Positions 8,889 through 22,072 of a stretch of DNA of 64,000 nt are shown piece after piece (positions within the stretch are counted from its first letter, which is position 1; every line of letters begins with the position of its first letter). The stretch is from assembly GCA_028583605.1 (NCBI GenBank), contig CM053328.1, forward strand, positions 17,377,982 through 17,441,981, in the 5' to 3' direction. Position numbers and translations under genes: made by a program. Below the pieces are notes generated by a model that was not told the DNA's origin, did not search any database, and saw only the letters and a program-made list of their open reading frames with translations. This DNA comes from Dastarcus helophoroides (lineage: Eukaryota; Arthropoda; Insecta; Coleoptera; Bothrideridae).

Positions 8889-11656
8889 ATCATAATAATC
8901 TATCAAACGGAAACGAACCCGGGTAAACGGCTACAATCTGCAAGATGTTTGGTAACGGTAAATGCGTTATTTATTATAACAGTAAACAATAATTATTTTG
9001 TTTTTATCCCAGCGTTTGTTTTTTTACGGTTGTGCAAACCTGCAAACTTTAGAATCAGCCGCAACTGTATTATGGAACATTTCAGATTCTAATTAGAGAA
9101 TTAAGTCTACTAGCATTAGATTAGATGATCTCAACTTTGTTATCGAAAGCTTGCAAATAAACGTCTCACTTGCTTTTCAGCAGCCCGATTTTCTCTCTAA
9201 TGTGAATAGTTTGAAATTACTTAATAAAATAAGCCTAAGGTTTTAAATTACCTATGTAATTACCTAATAATTATCTAACGCGACGCTTGTATTTTCCAGA
9301 AGAATTTCATAGAAAATAAAGAATATTCGTTAAGACTGCCGCACAATACCCTTGAGCATGCTAAAAGAATTCTTAACACTTAAAATAACTTATGGAAATT
9401 GTATTTAGACACGGAAAAATGTGATACGCCACTAGCACTAAAATTCAGTATCCATTTCAGGTCGGAATGTAATGCCATTAGAATAATGTCGTATAGCTTT
9501 AGCTTAAACGCGTAAATTGAAACTTTACTATTAAGCCGCATTATGTGTCCATTATAAATAAAATTGCCGGACATGTAAATTTACTTCATCAGGGTTACAT
9601 CCAGATCTGAATTCGCTCGTGTCATTTAATTATTCAGGTGAAATATTCCCAAGAGACGTTATATATTAGGGTTTCAAATTCGAAACCAGTGACATCGTAA
9701 TATAATAATAAACGTATTAACCCACTTTTCAGTGTCTTCGGAGATATTATCTGTGTATAGTCAACAAGGTTCTCTGTTGATGCTTGACATTTGAAATGTA
9801 CCTATTCAAAAAAACAACGTTATTGCTGTATTGTATAACTGATATTATTTTATTACTAAATAACTCACTGACCGCTGTCTAATGAAGCTGCTTGACTGCT
9901 ATGGAACGATTCGCTTCTATTGATTTAGATCAGCCTTTCCCACATATTCGACTTTTAGAGAAGTTTGTCCGTTTGTTGTCCATTTAGCAATCGATGGGTC
10001 TCTTCTAACGCTATTACACATATTAGTACATACATTCTACAGAATTATGTCGCTTAAAGAATTCAACAACTTTACCAGTTTACTAGTTAATAACTAATTA
10101 AATAAACACTGATTAAAAATAAAAGAAAAGTTGAGACTCAGAGTTATATGTTGTCATATTTATTTTAGACGAAAAAAGTTGAAAAGAAGAGTCGATAGAA
10201 GGAGAAATAATGAGCGCCTAAAAGTGTTTACGTGTCACGTAGTTTAAGCTATTTTTCGACGAGTTATAAAATTCTCTTACAAAAAGGATTCTCGGGTTCT
10301 GGTCTAGAAATAAGTAAAGCGAAAAAGTCTCCTATGAAAGATGCTTCGTTTAATTGCAAACCTTTAACTTGTCACCAGATGAAGTGTTGGTCTGATTCCT
10401 GGAATATTTTAATAAATATATTGACACTATCCTACTACACTTAATTAATATTGTTACGAAGGTCAACATTATTTATTAATTTTTTTAATGATCAAAGCTA
10501 TCCCGATCAAAGTATTTATAAATATGATAAATGTGTTTTTTTCTAGATTGAACTAAATCAGTTAATTGTATTAGATATTTAACGTTTTAGCAGATGAGCA
10601 TCTTTATAAGCAAAAAAAGAACTCGAGGGTGAGCGGAATACTCGTACATTAATTACTTCTATGTTGACATAGGAAATGCATGTATATGTTTAGGTGTTTA
10701 CATTGATCTTTTATTTATAAATTTCTTCTTAAACGGTTATATAATCACTAACTAATCCGTGAGAGAATGGTTAAATTCATCCAGGTTTTAATGACCCATA
10801 CTAAACATGTTAATAAGATTAGACTAGATGGGAGTATTTAGATAATAATAATTACATTTCTAACGATAACTTAAGTTTATTTATCGCCCCCGATAAAAAA
10901 GTGTTAAACTGTCTTAATAAAATGATTATTGCTCTGGGGGACGTTTGATATATTAAGGAAGATCATGCGACTATTAATAGAAAAAGTTCAGACTGAATTT
11001 GACCGCTAAATAACACAAAAAGTTGTTTATTACAACTGGGAAGTATGGTTATCCGCAATTTAAGCGAATGAGCATTAAATTAGGTCAAGTGACACTTTGG
11101 TTTATGCAGAGGACTAAACAACCAGACAAATCAAGGACAAATTTGACGGGACAAACAAAACCTTTTCCCTCCTTCCTTTCAAGCTGAATCCTTTATGAAT
11201 TCGTTGGCGTAAGCTCAATTAAACAAAACCATTACGTCTTTATTCGTGTTTTCGCTCGATGGAATTATTTTGCAAATTTGGGACTAAGGAATTCAAATAT
11301 TTTGGCGTCTAGTGCAAGAGAATTTCATCAAAGACGAGATAATTATGAAACTGTTTACTTTTTGGCCAGGCTGGTTTATTGTTTAGTTTATTCGTTTTGC
11401 AAAGGATGGCAGAAGTCGAGAGGAAGTAAATTAAAAGTCTGGACCTTTGACTGAAGAAAGCTGGGGCATTATTCCTATCTAACTCTATAGGGAGTCTCGT
11501 CAGGCTTCTCGAAATTAACTCGGCATTATCCTCGTGTTCCGAGTTTAAGATGGATGTTTTTTTAAACAACTCGCAATTAGCATTAGATATTTCGAAAGAA
11601 GTATATCCTGTAATTAGCATTGGCTTTCAATGTAAAAAAAATATTTGTATTATATG
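8889..11656. other. AT-rich stretch, no gene or element recognised
   Basis: Several short open frames (for example 9380-9574 minus, 10232-10444 plus, 11309-11620 minus) lack any family resemblance, start context or splice structure. I see no inverted repeats of note. Confidence 0.4.
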
Positions 11657-12336
11657 TACAGGGTTATTGATCATATATTGACCCATAGCCTATCTGGCTT
11701 ATTTTTAAAGATACGAAAATAATGTAAGAGTTCAAGTTGGCGTGGATTTAAAAATATTTTTATTATATGCTATTGGAAAAACAATTAAATAACCCAATTT
11801 CGATATATTTAACAAACATTAGTTTTTTTTAATAGAACGCCCTATATATTTTTACAAATTCTGATTATTTTTTTTTAATTTCAATGATATATAGCAATTA
11901 TACATTTATTTCAATCGTTTTGGCAGAAAGGAGATATTTGTAAAATTGCTCAAAATGACCTCCATTTTAGATACCCGACCGCATAATTAGCTATATAATT
12001 TAACTCATTATTAAAATTTTTAAAAACTGTAGTTCATTATTTTTACATAGAGCTTAACGGAATGGTTATTTTGTTAAAAAAAACATCATTTTTGCCAAAA
12101 TATTTAAAATAAAGATATAACTTATTAAGCTACGTATATATGTCAAAATATACAGTGTGTTTCATTAAAAAAAACTGATATTTGTTAAATGTATTACAAC
12201 TGGGTTATGCAATTGCTTTTTAATAGCATATAATAAAAATATATTTAAATCTACACCAGTTTAATCTTCTACATTTTTTTCGTTTCTTTAAAAATAAGCG
12301 AGATAGGCTATGGGTCAATATATGATCAATACCTGC
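11657..12336. mobile_element. Inverted-repeat element (about 680 bp)
   Basis: Left arm: CAGGGTTATTGATCATATAT then TGACCCATAGCCTATCTGG. It is mirrored at the right by CCAGATAGG-like GCGAGATAGGCTATGGGTCA and ATATATGATCAATACCTG. Inner parts also pair (AATTAAATAACCCAA / TTATGCAATTGC region; TTAGTTTTTTTTAATAGAAC / TTTCATTAAAAAAAACTGAT). It has no coding capacity. Confidence 0.65.
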
Positions 12337-14239
12337 TTTTTCAATTTCTACCATAATTATTTTGTTATTGCAATACGTATTTCGAGCGAGAGCCTTTCCC
12401 TATCTTGCAAAATGAATTTAATTTTACTTCTTTATTAAGACATGTGTTTTACGGTAGTTTACAATATAATTAGAACAATAACTAACCTAACCTAACCCAT
12501 AAACCATAAATATGCGAAAATAAAATGTTTATGAAACCAAGCAAAGCTAAAAAAAATCGAGAGGTTGTATCCAAATGCTCAGAATTTTTTGATAAAAATA
12601 ATCCAATATTTTAGTTTTCAGTAACCACGTACAGTTAAAAGCAATTTGCACCAAAATAAATTGTTTTATTCAAATAACCTCAAATCAACTTGAGTTTATA
12701 CAAATGGAATTTTTTAACACTCGTTTTCAATTAAATCATGATTTATTTTCGACACAATAAAGCCCCAACAGCAACAGCTTTCCCTATTTTGTTGTCAATT
12801 AAAATTTTCCACATTAACTATGGGAACTTGTCCTGATGGATAAATCCTCCCTCTCGTATCGCTTCATAATTGATCTTAATTTAAAATTAGGTTTACTTTG
12901 TAGTTGAGATCCATTAAAGTTTTCTCTCGTTTGAAAATTTATTTGTTCATTATCTCGTTCCATTAAAATGCAGCATGATGACAAATAATTTTCTAACAAA
13001 GTTTGTTTAATGTTCCCCTTTTGTTTAGCGATTTTGTTTTTATAGCAAATTGGGCAAACATTGTCAACGGGATTAAGTTGAAAGAGCAACAACGCTTTAA
13101 AAAAAACAAGATAAGCTCCTTTCAGTTTAAAAATTTGCTAAACCGCGTAAAATACGTTTAATGGCAATTAGGTTATTTTGTGAATGTTGAAGCTTTTGAC
13201 CAGACTCGGCAAACACCAATTTCAATATTTAATTACAGCAGGTTGAAAGTTTTCCAGAATCATATTTTGAGTTTTTAAGAACTGGAGGAGCAGTTCAAAT
13301 GATTTTTATTACTCAACTACAGTTGAGAAATGAAAACCAAGAACTACATGACTACAAGAACTGCTCGAGTAGGTTGTTTAAGAAGTTTTCAAAAAAAAAA
13401 CAAAAATTTCAACAGAAATTTTCATTTGAAATATATTTTGAGCGATCAGAGCATAGTTCCGATTTATCGAGCTGAGCATGTCGAAAGTTAAACAATTCAT
13501 TAGGCCAATGTTACATTTAATAAAAACAGTCAAGCTTGCGCGAAACTCAACATGTCTAACTATTATTTAACAGGAATTGATGATTTCGCCTGCAAGCTGC
13601 AGGATCTACATGATTTACCTCAAGATCGGGCCGTTTATCACTTATTTTATGATGCCTCTCCTTCGTTATCGACGCGATTAATCAATTTTTTACCCTACCG
13701 TCGAACAAAGCGTCACAGCATTTTCGCGCCCTAAGGCTGTCAAACAAAAAAATCTTTTACATATTCACGGCAAAGAATGTGTACATGCATGTTTCGCATA
13801 TCCAAATTTAATATTTTAAATGGGCGCACTTTGAAGCACGACGCATTATTTATAGCTTTCGAGGTAATTTCTCCAAGGGTCTTTTTACCATCTTTATTTA
13901 TTACCCCTAATGTATGGTAATGGAAGAGAATTTTCGTGTTATTAACAATAGATTAGTTGGCTTTGTTTTAAAATTTTGTGGTGTTTTATCATTAACGATT
14001 ATGCAAGATTGAATTGATGTACAAGGTAGGGCTAATAACATGAGTTAGCGGCATCGGCGATAGATCCAGTTCATTATTCCTAAAACGCTCATTTTATGAT
14101 CATGAAAATTTAGTCTTGTGATGACATAGTACACCTGTAACATTACTCGAATCTGAAGAAAAAAAAATAAATTTAAGAAAATTGTTTTGTCTAGAAATTC
14201 GCCTACACGTAAAAATCAACTCTAATAATTTTAATTCAA
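12337..14239. other. Non-coding stretch, partly GC-richer
   Basis: No gene is recognised. The part at about 13130-14060 is less AT-biased and less repetitive than its surroundings and could hold regulatory sequence of the surrounding gene, though no specific site is identified. The short frames at 12814-13092 and 13552-13734 resemble nothing known. Confidence 0.3.
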
Positions 14240-14549
14240 AATTTTTCTTCTTCTTCTTTCGCCCGTTTTATCCACTACTGGACATAGGCCTCCACCATAT
14301 TCTTGCACCGCTCTCTATCTGGAGCATTCAATATCCAGTTTTTGCAAGCTCGCCTCTGAATATCGTCTCTCCATCTTGTTTGAGGGCGTCCGACACTTCG
14401 TTTAGTTTCCCATCTATTTAATATCATTTCTGGCGACGTGTCCTGCCCAGCGCCATTTATTAACGTTTACACGTTCTATGACATCGAGTACTCTCGTTCT
14501 CTCAAACTAATCTCGAACATTGCGCGCTCTATCACTCGTTGACATACCC

Positions 14550-15137
14550 TTAAACGATAAGCCCTGCTAAGGTTACTGTCTCGAGGTCGTATGTAGTGAC
14601 AGGCAATATGCAATAGTCGAAGACTTTCCGTTTCAGATTGTTGGGAATGTCCGGTTTCCTGAGGATGTGTTCAAGATTTCCAAATTTCGCCCATGTCAAG
14701 CCAACTCGACTGGTGATTTCTGCGTCCTCATTTTCTTTGTCGAGCCTGACGTTGTGGCCAAGGTACACGTATTCTTCAACCACTTCAAGTGTGTCGTTGT
14801 CGAGTGTAACCTGAATGTTGTCTGGACTCATGAACTTGGTTTTTTGAAGGTTCATTCTTAGTCCCACGGTTTTCGAAATTTCTTTCAGTTTTCTTAACAT
14901 ATCTTTAAGTTGACTCACGTTGGTGCTCATTAGGATAAGGTTATCAGCGAAGCCTAGGTGACTCAGAAACTTTCCGTCGATATTGACTCCTTTCTGTTGC
15001 CATGTCAAATTTCTCAAGACATCTTGTAGTGCGAGCGTAAACAGCTTCGGCGAAATAGTGTCGCCTTGTTTGACTCCTCTTTTGATGGGTATCCTACCGG
15101 TGACTAAGTCTTCTTCAGCTTTGATGTGGAAAGTCAC
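14550..15137 (-). pseudogene. Reverse transcriptase fragment (RTE clade)
   Basis: This 195-codon stretch contains KRGVKQGDTISPKLF (RT finger/palm motif), GFADNLILMS (the FADD box with its second aspartate changed to asparagine), GLRMNLQKTKFM, and YVYLGHNVRLD followed by the RTE connector with YCILPVTTYDLETVTL. It forms the central part of the LINE at 14240-16810. The loss of a catalytic aspartate and the lack of the 5' part mean no active enzyme. Confidence 0.85.
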
Positions 15138-15375
15138 GTGTTCATAGATGTCTCTGATGAGGTTTGAATATCTTGAGTTAATCCTTGCAGCTTTTATCGC
15201 TGCAAGATTGCTCAGATTTCTATAGAGTCAAAGGCTTTTTGGTAATCGACGAATGCCAGATGGAGAGGAACATTGTATTCAGTGCATTTTTCGATCAGTG
15301 TGGATATGTGTGTGGATATGATCGATCGTACTGTAACCCTTTCTAAATCTAGCTTGTTCCTCAGGTTGCTAAAAA

Positions 15376-16322
15376 TGGAGATAATTGTTGAGGCGCTTGT
15401 TTATTCAAAGCCCGATTAAAAAAATTCCAAAAACTGTAATTATTTGTTTTTTTGACGCTCTTTTATTGGTGTACATTATTTTTTCTAAATTTAACCGTTT
15501 CCGAGAAAATCATGTCAACTTTGTTATTTCTTATGGACGCTATATTGGTTTTATCATTTTCGAATTTGGCATATTTTTCTGATTAATTTGATATATGATA
15601 TGCCATACTTCAATTATAGTAGGTGATGCAACAGTTAATAATAAAAATACAATATCTAATTACCTAACAATAATTATTAAAAAGACTAAAAATATTGTTA
15701 CAAACTCTGCAATATTTATACATTTATTAATATAATCTTAACGTGCATGCACTACTTTAAATGGCGTAATTCCTTCAGAAAGTGTAGGCGTTTAAAAAAT
15801 TTTGTAGACAATTATTACAACAATATTTTTAACATTGAATTATTCGTGTAACGTGAAATATCTAACAATCTAACATTAGAAATGACTCTCACATTTATGC
15901 ACATTATCCATCTTAAAATTTGTAAGTTCTAGAGAAGTCTAGAACGCACACTTGGGCAGGAGTCATGGGAAAGTCGTGTTTAATAAAGCCTTTAGAATAT
16001 TCTGAGAATAAGGTAATTTAAAGGGAATTATACACGTTACGATTATTAATAAATCTTTCAATATTATACAGTTTGTTAAAATATTTTTAATATTTTAATA
16101 ACAATCATTGCTTTTTTAGAAACTGTATTTTTTGCTATTAAAAGTGGCACTTGCATTGCCTCCTATAATTTTTTTGTTTAAAAATAAAAATTAGTTCATT
16201 TAACCCAATTTACCACATTTAATCAGAAAAATATGCCAAATACGAAAATGATCAAATCCAATATGCCGTCCATAAAAAAATAACAAAGTTGACATAATTT
16301 TCTCGGAAACAGTTAAATTTAG

Positions 16323-16353
<31 letters not shown>

Positions 16354-16493
16354 CAGCTGATTTTTAAAAATGGCGATTTTTAGTTTTTTTCTAAATAAAA
16401 TCAAGACGAATTGGAATTCAATTGTTTTGCACTACTTCTCCCATTTAAGCTTCCTTGTATCTCTAATGGTTTATGTAGTGGAAATCAAATTTG
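15376..16493. mobile_element. Inverted-repeat element inserted in the RTE LINE
   Basis: The LINE frame breaks just before EQARFRKG (15374) and resumes at SVLYRL (16497), although only a few dozen codons should separate these motifs. The 1.1-kb insert has arms of about 190 bp. CATGTCAACTTTGTTATTTC at about 15511 is mirrored at about 16282-16301, and AATTTGGCATATTTTTCTGAT at 15560-15580 is mirrored at 16223-16243. No transposase is present. Confidence 0.7.
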
Positions 16494-16810
16494 GTTTAAC
16501 CTGTACAGTACCGAGAGAAGGCTGATAGATTGGTAGTTTCCGATGTTCGTCGGATTGCCTTTTTTGAAGAGGATGGTGACCTTAGAATTTCTCTAAGCAT
16601 CGGAAATTCTTTCTTCTTCCAGGCATTTCTCGAGATGAATAAAGCTTTTGATCTAGTCTTGAGCATCTCATTTGTCACTTGATCTCCGGGAGCCTTTCTC
16701 ATTTCTCATTTCTTTTAGTGCTAACCTCAGTTCTTGTTGGTTAATTTCGGGGATCTCCTAGGGGCCGATGTTTTGGATCACTCGGCCTCTATCCTCATGG
16801 AGACGGTATG

Positions 16811-18900
16811 GCTCTTAAAATTTTGAATACGTAAATATTCTAATTCGAGTGCAAATTTGTTGGAGGCTAGCCAACCCCGAATCCATTTTGTTACCTTTGG
16901 GGAGCAACAAGTTTTACGAATACACAAAGTGACAATTTGAAAAGTAACAATTGGGAATGTCTCTTCGACAAAAAATACTATCGAGAAGATAGGAAACACA
17001 TATCCGGGAACAAAAATAAAGTATTTTTTACTCACTGCGCCTTACCCCTTAGGGGGTAACCACCTCAATTTATTTTTCTTAATTAGAGCTTACCTTGTGT
17101 GACACATTGTTAAAAAGCTCATTCCTTTCTATCTAAAATCTAATATCAAAATCTTTAATCGACCATTATGTTTTGAAATATCGATGTTTAAAGCAAGCAA
17201 CACTTTTGAAAACTAGTAATTTTGACAATCTCTTAAACAAACAATTCTGTCATAAAGGTTAAAATAGACATCGGGGAAACAAAAAAATAGATTTATCTGT
17301 TTCTGCATGGCGGTAAATAGGAATAAAAAAAATCTTTCCGAAGAGGTACGACACGGGATAGATTCTCTTTTTAGAAAAATCAATAGGGGTGGTCAGCTTC
17401 TAAGACAGAAGGGGGGAGGTAAATCAAACACACATTTTTTGGTTTCCTTGATGTATATTTGAAACCTTTATGCAGAAGTTTTTGTTTTTGTCTAACAAAT
17501 GTAGTGAAAATTACCTATTACTTTTTAAATATGTTGCTTTAATTAAACATTGAGATCTTAAAAACTAATGGTACGATTTAGGATTTTGCTAGAAGACTGT
17601 TAAGAAAAATCAACGAGCTTTTCAACCGTAAGTCACTCAAGATAGGTTCGTATTAAAAAAAAAAGTAAGGGCGGCTACCCTCTAAGCGGTGAAGCAGAGT
17701 ACATGATTTTGATTCCCCGTCAAATCCTCCGACATGGATTTCAGACTTTCCTGATAATATTTTTTGTCTAAAAAATACTCTGTTTATTTCTATCACTATG
17801 GGTCCTACGTAAATATTCCAGACTGCTTTTATAGGTTAATATTCGAATTCTATATAGTTTTTATCTATAACTTTTCTCGCACAATACTAAGGAAAGAGTA
17901 ATAGGCTGAAAAGGGAAAACAAGTTAAAGAAATTAATTTTCACAAATGTGCATCACATATTTTCGCATTCTTTCCCTCGGTAACATTATTTTTACGAAAA
18001 AGTATTTTCCAAGCCCAAATTCTAATAAATATTTGATCAGATGTTCAGTATTAAAACCGATGCAAGGGATGTTTTGTATTTATTATTAGGAACAAAGGCG
18101 AATTTAAAAATGTGCAAAAAGTGCTGTAGCACAGATGTCCTATTATTGAGGGGCCCACATTACATCGTTTGTATTTGTGGTTTCTCAATTTGTATTGGGG
18201 CGGAAGTAGTATGGCAATGATAAAAGTCTTTTATCGTTAGTAATTTAATTTAGATAAGAGGTAACAAAGTTTTTTTAGTCGTTCAAGTTGCATAAGAGGT
18301 ACAGTAATATAGTAATGAAGTAAAGTAATGAAATAAATGAATAAATCACCTTTCTTCTAGTTGTTTATTAAGGGCAATCTTTCTTAAACTTCAGTATGAC
18401 GATACTTTTAAAGGCCTAAATAGCCGAAATAATCAAAATAATTTTTTCCAGTGATCTAAATAAATCTAGTCTGCAAAAAAAATGATCCCCAATTGCTCAA
18501 ATTACAGTTATCTAATAATTTATTGAGAGCTACCCCCAGGCTAAAAAATACTAATTTAGGGACATACCACTGAGTGGCACATTGCACAGGGCCTCGATAA
18601 AACTTAATCCGCCTCTGCTTAGAAAAATAATGGGAACATATCTTAATATATTAAAATGAAGCCCGTCGAATACATTTTTAAACCTTACAAATGCATCTCT
18701 CTAAATTTGTTGGTGTTAAGTTTTAATTGGTTGACCGCAAACATCAATTTGTCGCGTTAATTGGGGAAAACAAGTTGCTTTTAACGCTGCATCTAATGTT
18801 ATTCAACTTGCTGTTAATTAAGCGCCACATTAACGAGGTTAAGTCTAAAATTAAACAATAAGTTACTACTTTATGAAAGTTATTGTGCATCGATGTATAT
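16811..18900. other. Degenerate repeated stretch without genes
   Basis: Loosely similar segments recur every few hundred bases (for example GTGTGACACATTG near 17098 and GAGTGGCACATTG near 18573; several versions of a C-run followed by TAACCACC/CTCTAAGC). They look like old copies of one repeat. The short open frames are not convincing. Confidence 0.3.
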
Positions 18901-20208
18901 ACAGTGTGTCCCACTAGTATGCGGGGGTAGAGTATCTCCGTTAAGATGGGGGATATCGTTTTCATTTTCTTGCAACGTTGCCAAACTACCCTGGCTCTAC
19001 AATCTCAAAATAGTTTCGATTATACAGGATATTCTATATTCTCTGGGCAGATGATAACTTTGTTTTGTTTAAAATTACAATCTATATATTTTACGCTATT
19101 CTCAAATTCTACTCATCATTTTAGTGGCGGCTTTATTAGCTTTTCCTATATCTATACCTCTTATTTTCCAAGATTAATTTTTTGAAAAAAATAAAATTTT
19201 TATATCTTTCAGCAAAACTTAATATTTTTTAGACTCCAAAATATAAAGCTTTGTTTTTTGCATGGTAATTAGTTAAATTGCTAAGCTACCTAGAAATTCA
19301 AGAACATATCAAAATTATTATACAGGACGTACAATGTTAATTTTAAATTTTGTTAACTTCAAACGGCAAAAACTCATTTTTTTTAATAGAGCATTGTATA
19401 TTTTATTACACCATAAAAACCACCAACCAAAGGTGCATTGATTTTTCCAACTTTCCCTATAGCTAAAGTTAATAGTTTTTTGGAAAATTTCGATTTTGTG
19501 CAAAATGTGTTTTTTACCTGGGGTTATGGTCATTATAACGTTGACAGTTGCATACATCTATCCGACCTGCATTGCAAATCGTAGAATGTATCCGTTAAAA
19601 TCACTTTACATAAAATTTGAATCTAAAAGAAATTTTGTTACAGCAAAATGGCAAAATTGCTATCTCTTTTAAAAATCTTGTTATGTTAATATCTGATGAT
19701 AAGGGATATGATAAGAGTAAAACTGTTTTTTCATTAAGGATCTAGTAACTAAGTTATTCGAAATTCGAAGATCATCATTAATTTCTCTTTCACTTACAGG
19801 TGGATTTTCAATAACAAACGCAACAATACTAATTTAACCCTTGTCACTGGAAGCTTCACGTGCTTCCAAGTTTTTTTTTTAATAATTTTCCTTCTGTAAA
19901 ATTTGCTTTTTGATTTTAGAAAACAGTCGAAATGGGGAAATCTTTGTAACAGGATGATTTGTCTTGTAAATAGGTGAATCTAACAATGAATTACCATGGG
20001 CAAAGCTCATGGTACAACATATCGACTAAATTGTTCTTTACTGTAATTTACACTGTTTACTACTATTAAACTTAAGGTTTAAACGAAAACATCATACATT
20101 GTTATTGTAGCGGAATGTAAATTGTAGAATTTAGTACGTAAGAAAATTGTCTAGAAAGATCTGATAAGGGAAAGCGGCCACGGTAATGAAGCAAACGGCA
20201 GATAAGCG

Positions 20209-20259
20209 TTCCAGAAACTTCGGCAAACGATAAGCCTTATCTGCCGAAAACTTCTAGAA
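20209..20259 (+). promoter_or_regulatory. Heat-shock-element-like repeats in the LTR
   Basis: TTCCAGAAACTTC at 20209-20221 is a perfect three-unit alternation of TTC and GAA at 5-bp spacing, matching the heat-shock-factor consensus. TTCTAGAA at 20252-20259 is a further two-unit site. They are the two halves of an imperfect palindrome that also carries GATAAG / CTTATC. The TATA box of the LTR lies 15 bp downstream at 20275. Function is inferred. Confidence 0.5.
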
Positions 20260-20278
20260 CCCGAACCTGAGATGTATA

Positions 20279-22072
20279 CCGGGTGTTTCTTTTAGTTGGG
20301 AGGTTACCTTTATATGGAGTACTACTTATTATAAAGGCAAACTGATTTTGTCGATGGGGCTAATCGGGGCTAAACTATCTTCTAAAAATATTTTCAACTT
20401 TCCCCCACTACCGATTATACCGGAAGTAAACATCAACTTTCTTATTTTAAATGGCAACCCCTAAATTTTATATTTTATTTGGATATCACGTACAAAAATA
20501 AGGTGAGTTTATGTATACATGTTTATTGCTACCTTTGATAATTTTAAAGATATTTCAATTTTTCGAAAAAAGAATGATAGAAAAGAGGGTTATTTTGACT
20601 CTTAATATCTTTTTTATTATTTGCAGTAAAAACATGAAATTTGGGTTAGAGTCACGGAATATTATAAAGACTATAAAAACGTAATCAGATTTTACATTTA
20701 TTATACAGAGTGAAGGAAATTTTATAATCTTTGCTGTTTTTGTTTTATTCAAAAAAACTATGTTTTTCTAAATGGGAACTATATGTTTTGTAATCATTTT
20801 TGGATTCTTCGCATAAAAAGAAGAAAAAAAAGTTATATTACTTATTTTTTAAAATTTTGTATCGTTACAGAGGTATTTTACATAAATCTCAAAATAAAAA
20901 GAATCAAACATCTTTTTTTTTGTTCAAGTAGGAAATTAACTGCAGACAATAAAAGCTTAAAGAATCAATCATAATAAGTAATGGGAAACAAAAATTATTG
21001 ACAAACAATTTACATCAAGAACAACAAGGACAATCTTCGGTTTTAATACATTTAAAGGCATATTTTAAAATTTCGAATTGAGTAACATTTTAAGCACATC
21101 CGATTGTTCTTAGCAATATGCTCGTCATGCAGTAGTCGTAAAAAAATCACTAAACAATTTCCATTTCGATATTTATTATAAAATTTAAAGCTTACAAATC
21201 CTGAGTTCTAATCTAACAGCATAACAGTAAAGGACGAATTTTCTTGAACATTTATTGTTGATTTTCATTACTCCAAAAATGAGAAGTCTGTTTAACAAAC
21301 CATTTTTACGAAACTTACATTCGTGGCTCCCTAAACATTTTTCAATAGGTATTCTAACAGTTAGCCAAAAAGTTATTCATCTTGTGCGGTTATCTTTTAA
21401 ATGTTATTTAGCCTAAAATTTTTAGGCCTTCTGGTTATGTTTTTTTGATGTCTACTACCGAGTTGCTGCTAGAGAAAAAAAATATATATTTTTCTTTTTT
21501 ATTTTGAATTATATCTCTGTAACGGTGCAGAATTTTAAAAAATTAGTCATATAACTTTTTTCTTCTTTTTACATGGGGAATCCAAAAATGATTAAAAAAC
21601 ACATAGTTCCTATTTAAAAAAACAGAGTTTTTTTGAATAAAACAAAAACAATAAAGATCATAAAATTTCCATCACCCTGTGTAATAAATGTAAAATCTGA
21701 TTACGTTATTATAATCTCCATAATGTTCCATAACTTCAACCCAAATTTCATGTTTTTACTGCAAATAATAAAAAAGGTACAAAGAGTCAAAGTAACCCTC
21801 TTTTGTGTCATTTTTTTTCGAAAAATTGAAATATCTTTAAAATTATCAAAGGTAGCAATAAACATGTATACATAAACTCACCTTATTTTTCCACGTAAAA
21901 TCCAAATAAAGTATAAAATTTGGGGGTTGCTATTTAAAATAAGAAAGTTGATGTCTACTTCCGATATAACCGGAAGTGGGAGGATGTTGAAAATATTTTT
22001 AAAATCAGTTTGCCTTTATAATAAGTGATACTCCATACAAAGGTAACCTTTCAACTAAAAAAAAACACCCGG
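20279..22072. mobile_element. Inner inverted-repeat element inserted at the LTR TATA box
   Basis: It begins CCGGGTGTTTCTTTTAGTTG and ends with the mirror image ...AAACACCCGG, with TATA on both sides (20275-20278 and 22073-22076). Arms are about 530 bp; GTAACCTTTATATGGAGTAC-like sequence near 20306 is mirrored near 22030-22050. The open frames at 20555-20752 (minus) and 21633-21875 (plus) are the same arm read in mirror orientation (both start MNKTKT), so they are not genes. Confidence 0.75.

Larger units (their letters stand above)
14240..16810 (-). mobile_element. RTE-type non-LTR retrotransposon, 5'-truncated and broken
   Basis: The minus strand encodes the reverse-transcriptase region of an RTE-like LINE in several pieces. 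In order: EINQQELRLALKEMRNEKAP and DQVTNEMLK (about 16760-16640); GNPTNIGNYQSISLLSVLYRL after a frameshift (about 16560-16497); EQARFRKGYSTIDHIHT (about 15370-15320); AFVDYQKAFDSI (about 15255-15220); GVKQGDTISPKLF and HLGFADNLILMS (about 15080-14930); then the connection domain, and RSVGRPQTRWRDDIQ with a final AYVQ at about 14400-14285. The FADD catalytic box reads FADN, and there are frameshifts and stops, so it is dead. The 3' end has a GAA-rich tail at about 14240-14255. An inverted-repeat element (about 15376-16493) splits it. The 195-codon open frame at 14550-15137 is the longest intact piece. Confidence 0.85.

Noticed and set aside
12484..12498. AACCTAACCTAACCC, like the insect telomere repeat TTAGG
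   Set aside because: Only three units in ordinary AT-rich sequence; not a telomeric array.
16778..17035. 85-codon minus-strand frame next to the RTE LINE
   Set aside because: It begins beyond the LINE 5' truncation, shows no RT or endonuclease motif, and lies in degenerate repeated sequence.
20555..21875. Two open frames with matching N termini (MNKTKT...) on opposite strands
   Set aside because: They are the two arms of one inverted-repeat element read in mirror image, so the similarity is structural and not a gene pair.
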